This document shows, one piece after another, positions 11,601-18,600 of a stretch of 64,000 nt of DNA. A program made the translations under genes and the position numbers. This DNA is from Verrucomicrobia bacterium LW23 (GTDB lineage Bacteria > Verrucomicrobiota > Verrucomicrobiia > Methylacidiphilales > UBA1321), in assembly GCA_003054695.1 (NCBI GenBank), contig QAZA01000039.1:186001-250000 (forward strand), read 5' to 3'. The notes beneath the pieces were generated by a model. The model worked only from the letters and a program-made list of their open reading frames with translations, did not search any database and had not been told where the DNA came from. The stretch's first letter is position 1, and each line of letters starts with the position of its first letter.

Positions 11601-12665
11601 GCGTTTGTCGCGGAGTTTCTTGCCGTGCCAGGTGTTGGAGCTGTTGAAGTTACGCTGGGGTCCGTACTGGCCGAACCCGAGTCAACTTCACAAGCGACCG
11701 CGACCTCGGAGGGGCCCGTGATGGCGGCACCCGCGGTTGTTGCCAGCCACAAGATTTCGGCGGCTGCAATCCCCGTGCTGCGTGCGCACCAGCTGGCCGG
11801 CCGCTCAGTGGTGCCCCTGGCCCTTATGATGGAGTGGTTCGCCGAAGCCGCCGCCAGCCGTGGAACGGGTACGCTGAATGGCCTTGAGCGAGTGCAAGTG
11901 CTTAAGGGATTGACACTTGAGAAGAACGGTGTGCTGGAGGCACGCATCATCGCAGGATCTCTTGTCGTCGATAAGGATACCTTGTTGCCGCTGGAGCTCG
12001 TCTCCTCTCAGGACGGACGAGTTCACGCCCGCGCAACGGCAATCTACACGGCATCAGGCAGTTCCACGGTGACAGGGACGCGAGTTGTCCCTCCCCAGGT
12101 TCCCCAGCCCCAGCTTTCGGATCTGCTTCCCTACCGCCTGACAGCTGCGCGCGCATACCGCGACATTCTGTTCCATGGTCCTGAGCTTCAAGCAATTACA
12201 CATATTGGCGGTTGGAGCAAGGAAGGCATGATCGCGACTGCTAACGTGGCGCCCGCGCCCTCGGAGTGGATTGCCGGACGGACAACGCCCTGGCATACGG
12301 ACCCGCTGGTCATCGATGCCGCATTTCAGCTGGCTATCCTTTGGTGTCAGGAAGCGCTGGGCTCGCCCTCGCTCCCGTCGCGCCTGGGTAGCTATAGGCA
12401 ATTCGCACCTTTTCCGCCAAATGGCACCGTGGACATCCTGTTTCATGTGCGTAAGTCTAATGCTCACATGGCTTTGGGCGATTTTTATGTGACTCGGGAT
12501 GGTCGCGTTATTGCGTCGATTCACGAATTTGAATGCACCGTTAATGCGGCTCTTACGGAGGCCTTCAAGGGCGGAGCCACACGCGATACGGCTGCATCCA
12601 AAGCGCACGGCGGCAATCACTTATCAACATCTCCCGTCCTTCGGGCGCCCCTTGCCGGTGAGTAA
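5607..12665 (+). CDS. pfaA: PUFA synthase PfaA-type multidomain protein (KS-AT-ACP-ACP-KR-DH)
   Basis: 2352 residues. Domains in order: ketosynthase (from residue 22; active-site C229 in DAACGSS, H364 in HGTGT, H404 in IGHTKAA), malonyl-type acyltransferase (about 636-950; FPGQGSQ, catalytic S733 in GHSFGE), a Pro/Ala linker containing a helical segment HQKFLEGQ (about 1145), two acyl carrier domains with the LGIDSIKR motif (S1331 and S1435, the phosphopantetheine sites), ketoreductase (TGGARGV near 1745; Y1939 in DYSIANE), and a C-terminal hotdog dehydratase pair (H2061 in AHQLAG, D2237 in IDAAFQ). This is the PfaA order, but with only two carrier domains where many PUFA synthases carry four or more. 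No phosphopantetheinyl transferase is visible in the window. Five copies of the GGGACAT palindrome lie inside it. Confidence 0.93.
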   Translation: MTTLPMPTTPATATESAETPTMHPVAIIGMGGLFPKALNIRDFWRNIRNGTDCITDIPASHWRASDYFDGDPSAPDKTYARRGGFLSPYPFDPLEFGIPPNVLEATDTSQLLGLVAARAALMDAGYASQPGAPGKAFDRDKCSVILGVTGALELVIPLGARLGHPLWRKSLQDEGVTQEQTDAVMRRIGEGMVAWQENSFPGLLGNVVAGRIANRLDLGGTNCVVDAACGSSLSATHLALLEIAAGKAEMVITGGVDTFNDIFMFMCFSKTPALSPSGDAKPFDITADGTSIGEGLGMVVLKRLDAAERDGDRIYAVIKGLGTASDGRFKSIYAPRSDGQAKALRAAYRQAGITPDTIDLLEAHGTGTKAGDLAEFNALKDVYREARAEGTWCAIGSVKSQIGHTKAAAGSAGLIKAALALYHKVLPPTAKITEPNPKMGMESSPFYLNTQARPWPAPAGHPRRAAVSAFGFGGSNFHTVLEEHAPAQRVAAQSDSTIGDSPFSREPAWDGSVEIAAFSAPSASALGELLRPLAEILDETEPDPVTLKPSTTAVSPARAARLSLFAWQSRQTFDVASPWRCIVVIRPTDGESLARQARALQGHCMSLASQAPDSKALPALESSLGIFTGTSHVPGKLALLFPGQGSQCTDMGRELATLFPEFQSSLDAANREVPGITSQIYPQPAYKEEDKKTRAALLTPTRVAQPALAAVCHGWLGVLRRFGVSFDAVAGHSFGELPALAAAGVLDEAGLMTAARARGHAMSLAAAAAGNGASTGAMLAVRAPLTELEQLIASKGLAVVLANRNSPRQGVLSGPSDAIAAAEAACAERQWTTRRLEVSAAFHSAQVSDAVGPFAAALGRLSFAKPTVPVYANTTAEPYPEAAARQTELLADQLAKPVRFAETLEALHKSGHAIFVEVGPKSVLTGLVRDTLGNEAVAIPLNPSGTKGCALTELAAALARLAALGVPVRLKEEWEPLGNSFAITPAKGRLIVPICGANYRSPQPERPPAPRPSSPTPTQKVAANGQSNTISVEKSVSPARAATPSATSTSTLLTRSAAPVVAPAEKSRLANGNGSATSSGPRATPPPARYPTSAMNAQPPGNDLPHPLTAQPPAPESLTLVRDAFSATQESLRALHTLSTQTAALHQKFLEGQDNAQRAFHHIFDQQRRIIERAMGIASSGDTAPPPYVAPPAPVVPVYAAPAVTPMPHGNGIASPITPASVSTYARSNGAHPTSPLPSYTPASPSTNGVYAASAAAAPADMPAPLRPQAPATPPTAAEPTTPKAATPTGASIDAARLEGVLLDVVADKTGYPRETLGLEMDFESDLGIDSIKRVEILAALREKMPEAPSVEPEHLGTLRNLRDIIAFITEKASPAASTPISTGTPVSAPAPKPAASASSNFAEILLDVVADKTGYPRETLGLEMDLESDLGIDSIKRVEILAGMRQRAPEAPSVEPEHLGSLRTLQDILNFLGERMNTGDSPPGHSSPPDTAIAATASGASRSFFEQASRPPAVERRELIATAIAPAPTATLRVAPDHEVLVAGGGGSRIGQALVEALRCSQISARLVDPASATHISSDSSSLRTGGLVIVAEPVGTAGTSLVSEASEQLIKQAFALLKKHNADIRSAARKGGAFVATVTCLNGKFGLGGPLIASAADGGLAGLAKTVASEWAGVRSIAFDVAAEDPATAAQIILQELAAERVVELGVATSADCEVELTQLQLVERPFPRPEVESRWGSNDVIVVTGGARGVTAASALGLAEHFAAHGLKPTVVLMGRSAAPKPEPAWLNKIEGEAAIKRAVLENGKAEGKPLSPKAIGDAYRLIASNREVSATLERLNSLVRGAYVQADVRDKASMQAALHQVRTQFGPITGIVHGAGLLEDKRIEDKTTAQFDTVFDTKVHGLRHLLQAVSKDPLKAIAYFSSVSGRFGRRGQIDYSIANEVLNKVAQAQALALSACRVVSLNWGPWEGGMVTPGLRREFEKEGVGLIPLQEGARAFVAEFLAVPGVGAVEVTLGSVLAEPESTSQATATSEGPVMAAPAVVASHKISAAAIPVLRAHQLAGRSVVPLALMMEWFAEAAASRGTGTLNGLERVQVLKGLTLEKNGVLEARIIAGSLVVDKDTLLPLELVSSQDGRVHARATAIYTASGSSTVTGTRVVPPQVPQPQLSDLLPYRLTAARAYRDILFHGPELQAITHIGGWSKEGMIATANVAPAPSEWIAGRTTPWHTDPLVIDAAFQLAILWCQEALGSPSLPSRLGSYRQFAPFPPNGTVDILFHVRKSNAHMALGDFYVTRDGRVIASIHEFECTVNAALTEAFKGGATRDTAASKAHGGNHLSTSPVLRAPLAGE
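7408..7426. repeat. Coding palindrome AGGGACAT-TGC-ATGTCCCT
   Basis: Perfect 8-bp arms around a 3-base centre, inside pfaA. Read in frame as GHCMSLA, in a poorly conserved linker just before the acyltransferase domain. Confidence 0.85.
7490..7508. repeat. Coding palindrome AGGGACAT-CGC-ATGTCCCT
   Basis: Perfect 8-bp arms inside pfaA, 63 bases after the previous copy. Read in the other frame as GTSHVPG, immediately before the acyltransferase strand KLALLFPGQGSQ. Confidence 0.85.
7880..7896. repeat. Coding palindrome GGGACAT-GCC-ATGTCCC
   Basis: Perfect 7-bp arms inside the acyltransferase domain of pfaA, read as GHAMSLA. Acyltransferases often have an RG.xM segment here, so the copy either replaced or grew from native sequence. 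Confidence 0.8.
10403..10421. repeat. Diverged coding palindrome in pfaA
   Basis: AGGGACAA-GCC-TTGTCTCT: the outer A/T pair has changed in both arms, so pairing is kept, with one mismatch. Read as GTSLVSE, between the second carrier domain and the ketoreductase. Confidence 0.55.
12074..12092. repeat. Diverged coding palindrome in pfaA dehydratase region
   Basis: AGGGACGC-GAG-TTGTCCCT, imperfect arms. Read as GTRVVPP, in the same frame class as the GTSHVPG copies, between the two hotdog halves. Confidence 0.5.
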
Positions 12666-15600
12666 CTCCGACTTTGGGCGTCGTCCGCGCGCCATTGCTG
12701 TTATTGCCTGGAGTGGATGTTTTCCAGGCGCCAATTCACCTGAAGAATTCTGGCAGAATCTCGTCAACGCGAGGGACGCTTCCTCCGACACGCCTCCCGC
12801 CGGCCGCTGGGTGCTGGATCCTGGAAGCGAACCGCTCTTGGCGTCCTTTCCCGCCGAGGCCGACAAGGTAGCGTCTACCCGGGCCTATTTTCTGCGATCC
12901 GACCCCACCGCTGGAGGTGGACCAGACGCCCAACTGCTTGAAGGCGAAGCACTTCTCGATCCGCTATGCCAACTGGCCTTGCACGTGGGGCGCCGGGCCT
13001 GGAGCAACGCGGGGTGTCCTCTGCCATCCGACCCCACGCGGGCCGGAGTTATCCTTGCTAACATCGCGCTGCCCACGGATTCCATTTCCGACCTGGCCCG
13101 TGAAGCGGCGGCTGGACCTGTGCAACAAGCTGTGGCTGAGCATCTTGGCGTTCCCATCGAGCCCGGCGTCAGCCCGTGCGCGACGCCCGGCGGCCCTGGT
13201 GATATTCATCCTACAGCACGCGCCGTTGCTGGTTTGCCTGCGGGGCTCCTCGCGTCCGCGCTGGGGGTGCAAGGCGGTGCGTACACGCTGGATGCCGCGT
13301 GCGCTTCGTCTCTGTATGCCATTGAGCTTGCGGCACTTGAGTTGGAGGCGGGCCGTGCGGACGTCATGATCTCCGGCGGGATGTCGCGGCCGGATTCCCT
13401 TTACACGCAGATGGGTTTCTCCCAACTGCGCGCCCTCTCCGCAAAGGGGCGTTGCGCTCCGTTCGACGCCTCCGCAGACGGACTGATGGTGGGCGAAGGA
13501 GCCGCCTTTTTTGTTCTCAAACGCCTGGATGATGCCATCGCCGCGGGTGATCCGATCCATGCCGTTATTCGCGGCATCGGTCTTTCCAATGACGTTGGGG
13601 GTAAACTACTTGCGCCGGATTCCGAGGGTCAGCTGCGGGCAATGAATATTGCCTATCAGCAGGCGGGTTGGCAGGCGCAGGACGTCGACATGATCGAGTG
13701 CCATGGCACGGGTACCCCCCGCGGTGATGCAACGGAACTCACGAGCCTTCGCACGCTTTGGGAGGCTTCCGGCTCCAACGTCGCGGCGGCCCCCCGTTGC
13801 GCGGTAGGCTCCGTCAAGGCGAATGTGGGGCACCTGCTTACGGGCGCGGGCGCCGCCGCTTTGTCTAAGGTTCTGCTGGCGCTTAAGCACGAGACGATTC
13901 CGCCTCAGCCTAATTTTACGCAGGCCGCTTCGGATTCTCCCCTTCAGGGCAGCCCGTTCTTTGTGCCTGTGGCGCCGGTTTCCTGGAAGCGGCGTGAGGC
14001 TCTGACGCCGCGCCGTGCGGCGGTCAGTGGGTTCGGGTTTGGCGGTATTAACGCGCATCTTCTTCTGGAAGAATGGCTTCCGCAGAGTGAAAGCAACCTT
14101 GCAGGTCCGGCGATTCACGTGACTGAGCCCCCTGAGCCAGTCGCGATTGTGGGGATGGAGGCGTGCTTTGGTCCGTTGGCAACGCTTCGCGATTTTCAGA
14201 CGGCCCATTTTCATGGCACAAGCGCCATCCGGGAGAATCCGCCAGCATCGCGTGCACGTTCTATCCAACTTGCGAGCGGTGCTGGGAAATCGGGGACATC
14301 GCATGTCTCTGGCCAGGCGCAACACTTGCAGCCAAAAGACGTTGCGTTGGCACGTGGTGCCTATTTGCCCGATTTGGCAATTCACGCCGGGGAGTTCCGA
14401 ATCCCACCGGTGGAGCTTACGGATATCCTTCCACAGCAGTTGCTTATGCTTAGGGTGGCGAAAGCTGCGCTGCAAGACGCTGTTGGTGAGGCGGGTGCGC
14501 AGCGTAAATTGCGGACGCGAGCGGGCGTCATTTGTGGAATGAGCCTTGACCTGGGGACCACCAACTTTCATCTGCGGTGGACGGCGGAGAGACTTGTGCG
14601 GCGCGCCTTGGCGGAGCTGGGTATCCAACTTGCTGGCAACGAGTTAGCTGCGCTTGTGGCGGCCGTTCGGGAGCGACTTTCGCCTCCTCTTACGGCGACG
14701 CGCACGCTTGGAGCGCTTGGAGGCATTATCGCGAGTCGAATCGCCCGGGAGCTGGACCTGGGGGGGGCCAGCTTTACCATCTCCAGTGAGGAAAGCTCCG
14801 GGCTTCGCGCCGTTGAGGTAGCGACTAGACTTTTGCAGGCGGAGCGACTGGATCTGGCGATTGCCGGGGCGGTTGATCTGCCGCTGGACTGGCGTTGCAT
14901 CTTCGCTCGCGAGACTTTAACCGCACAGCAGCAACATGTTGCGCAAAGCGCGTACGGCGATGGCGCAGGCGCCGTTGTGCTCAAGCGCCTTAGCGATGCG
15001 CAGCGCAACGGGGATCGCATCTATGCGGTCCTTCGCGGTATTGGCTGCGCAAACGCCTCTGGCCCAATCGCTAATGCCTTCCCTGCGTTTAAGGGTGCTG
15101 CAGCATCGCTGAGTCACGCCTGCCGGCGAGCGGGACAGGATGTGCCGGGCGCTATGCCGGGGCTGTGGGAGACAAGCGGGCAGGCCGATTCCTTAGTTAC
15201 TGAGCTTCAGCAGCTTCCAGAAAGAAGTAATGCCTTCCAACCTTGTGCTCTTTCCACGGCGCATGCAGTTGCTGGCGATTGCGGGGCGGCGCACGGCATG
15301 GTATCGCTTCTGCGCGCTGTGCTGGCCCTTCATACCGCCACCTTGCCCGCGCAAACGGTTGTTGACTGTTCACTTGCGCCACAGGGACATGCTATGTCCC
15401 TGGCATCCGCGAGCGAAGGACTGAACGAAGAGACCTGGCACATTCCCCGGCAGGCTCTGCCATGGATTCGCGATCGCGTCGACGGCCCGAGGATTGCGGC
15501 AGTCAGTTCCCTGGGCAGCGATGGCACTGCGCTGCACGCGCTGTTGGAGGAAGCACCGGCCGTTACGAGCGCTACCCGTGCCCCTGCGTTAAGGCAAAGC

Positions 15601-18600
15601 GATCGCTTTTACCCTTTGGCGCCGGCACCTCATGCATCGCGGGAAGCGCTGTTTCCTGTTGCAGGCAAAGATGTTAGGGAGATTTCAAGGCAGCTTGACG
15701 TTCTGCTGACCTGGGCGAAAGCCAATTGCGAAGCGAAGGGCGCAGCTGTTACTGATGAAGATCGCGGTTCCGACGCTGAGCTTCTGGAAGGTTTTGCACG
15801 GCAATGGGTTGGAGAGCATGCCGGCGATTGCCTCGCGGAATCTCCATCCGTACTGCGCCTTGCGATTCTCGCAGGATCGGTTGACGAGTTGCGCCGGCGT
15901 GTGGCGGATGCTGCGACCCAGTTCAGGACGGCGTCGGCTCGCCTTCCCCAGGCAATGGATGGAAGGAAAGGGATTTTCTTTTCTCCTGAACCGATGGCGC
16001 CGCAAGGGCAAACGGCCTTCTTGTTCCCGGGCTCCTGCAACCACTATCTGGGCATGGGCCAAGGGTATGCCCTGCGCTTTCCTCAGGTGCTTGACTCACT
16101 TGACGCTGATAATCAAAGACTTGCATCGCAATCAATGCCTCGTTGGCTCGCGCCGTGGCGCCTTTCCTGGCCGGCGGACTGGGAGGCCCAATCGGCCGCC
16201 GCCCTGCTGGATGACCAGCACAGGATGATTTTTGGGCAGGTTACGCATGGTGTTGTGGTGCACGATGTTCTGCGCCTCTTTCTGCCGCAGCCGGACGCCG
16301 TGATCGGCTATAGCCTGGGCGAGACAGCATCGCTCTTCTCCACGCGAACGTGGCGTGGCCGCGACGAGCTGCTGCGTCGCATGCAGGCTACCGACCTTTT
16401 CCGCACCCAGCTGGGCGGCACTTATGAGGCAGCCCGCCGCCACTTGAGATGGCCACGCGATATGGAGATCGACTGGCAGGCCGCCGTTGTCAATCGCCCG
16501 GCGGAAGCTGTTCGCGCCGTACTCGACGATCCCGCCCGACGCGACGAGTTTCGCGCCGTTTTCCTTTTGATTGTGAACGCGCCGGAGGAGTGTGTTCTTG
16601 GCGGCCACTGGCCCGATGTTCAGCGCGCCGTCGCAGCCATGGGCGGGCGCGCGTGGCCGCTCTCCGGAATTTCGATTGCGCATTGTGCTGTGGTGCAAGA
16701 AGTTGCGGATCAATACCGTGATCTGCACCGCCTTCCCGTGACGCCCCCTCAGGGCATGCGCATTTACAGCGGCAACCTTGCTGCGCCGTACGAGGCAACT
16801 ACCGAAAACTGCGCAAACTCGGTGCTGCGGCACGCCCTTTATGGCTTCGACTACCCCGCCGTTATCAACCGGGCGTGGGACGACGGGATCCGGATTTTCG
16901 TGGAGCCCGGTCCGCAGGGCTCCTGCACGCGCGCCGTTGGTCGGATTCTGCGCGACAAGCCGCATGTGGCCGTAACAGCATGCGTGCGGGGACAAGATGA
17001 CTGGGCAAGTCTCCTGCGCGTGCTGGGCAGGCTGTTTGCGGAGGGTGTGCCCGTTCGCTTTGATGCATTGTATCCTGTTGTCCATAAAAAGCTTGCATCT
17101 CCTGCCAAGGACGGCCGCACCATCCTGGTGCCGATAGAACTTCCGGCGATTCGACTGGAGGCAGGGACATGGCACGTCCCCGGACAAACGCAAGCGCCTG
17201 TGCCGGAGTATGATGGGCATGAGCTATTAGCACAGGAGTCAGCTCCTCAGGCGAGTAGTTTCGCAGCCGTTACCATTGTCTCCCCGCTCGTCCAGGATGT
17301 TGCAGAAACCTTTGCGGCACAACCTGTTGCCATTTCTACCACCACACAAATGATCCGTCAGGAATCCTCACCACTTGTGTCCACCACCCGCTTTCAGCTA
17401 CAGGAAGTGTTGGGCGGTGCCGAAAGCGCGACGTTGCAAGTGTCTCAGGCTACGGGGGATGCGCATGCCTCTTTCCTTGCCCTCTCGCAGACAACCAACG
17501 GTGCGATGTCGGCAGCTATCGAGTTCCAGCTCAAGTTGATGGAGAGCGCGGGGCTGGCCTCTTTTGTGCCCGGTGGCGTTGAGCAATCGCCGGCCGTCTA
17601 TAGCCGGCAGGGACATGACATGTCCCTGCATGACGAGCCTCTTTCCACCCATGCACAAGTTTCCTTCAGTCAGGCAGATCTTCCTCATTATCAACAAGAT
17701 CCAGCAACACCTCCTCGCGCCCTCAACCGGGCGGCGTGCCTGGAGTTCGCCATCGGCTCCATCAGCCGGGTCCTGGGCCCCCTTTATGCCGAAGCCGACA
17801 ACGTGCCCAACCGCGTTCGTTTGCCCGACGAGCCGCTGATGCTCGTGGACCGCATCACCGACATCCAGGGCGAACCGCTCTCCCTGGGCAGCGGAATGGT
17901 GGTTACCGAGCACGATGTTCTGCCCGGCGCCTGGTACCTGGACGCAGGCTGCGCACCCGTATGCATTAGCGTGGAGGCGGGCCAGGCCGACCTTTTCCTC
18001 TCCGGGTACCTGGGGATTGACCTGGCGACGCGCGGTGAGCGTCGATACCGGTTGCTCGACGCCAGGATCGCCTTTCACCGGCATTTGCCGCGTCCGGGCG
18101 AGACGATTCGATACGAGATTCATATCGACAAGTTTATACAGCAGGGTAACACCTGGCTTTTCTTCTTCCGTTTTGATGGCTTTATCGGAACCGAACCGCT
18201 GCTGACGATGCGCGACGGCTGCGCCGGGTTCTTCTCCCAGCAACAGCTGGATAACTCCGCAGGCATCGTCCTTACCCCGGAGGAAGCGAATCCAGGCTCC
18301 CGCACCTTGCCCTCCGACTGGCTGCGGCTCGTCTCAACGCCCGTCGCCGCAACTACTTACAGCGCCTCCCAGCTGGAGGCTCTGCGTCACGGCAACCTCG
18401 CCGGCGCCTTCGGTCCGGAGTTCGCCAACCTCCCCTTGCGGCAGGCATCCGGACTGCCGGGAGGGCGCATGACGCTGATCCACCGCGTTACGGCTCTCGA
18501 CCCGCGGGGCGGACGATACGGCCTGGGCTCCATTACCGCCGAGGCGGATGTGAAGCCCGACGACTGGTACCTGACATGCCATTTTATCGACGACATGGTG

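Noticed and set aside
12499-12657. ATG at 12499 as start of the pfaC-type gene
   Set aside because: It would add 53 residues from deep inside pfaA with no family likeness; the GTG at 12658 gives a short coupled overlap and a normal ketosynthase start.
15430-15450. Further possible GGGACAT palindrome (CCTGGCACATTCCCCGG) in pfaC
   Set aside because: The arms no longer pair and only the right half is recognisable, so it cannot be separated from chance.
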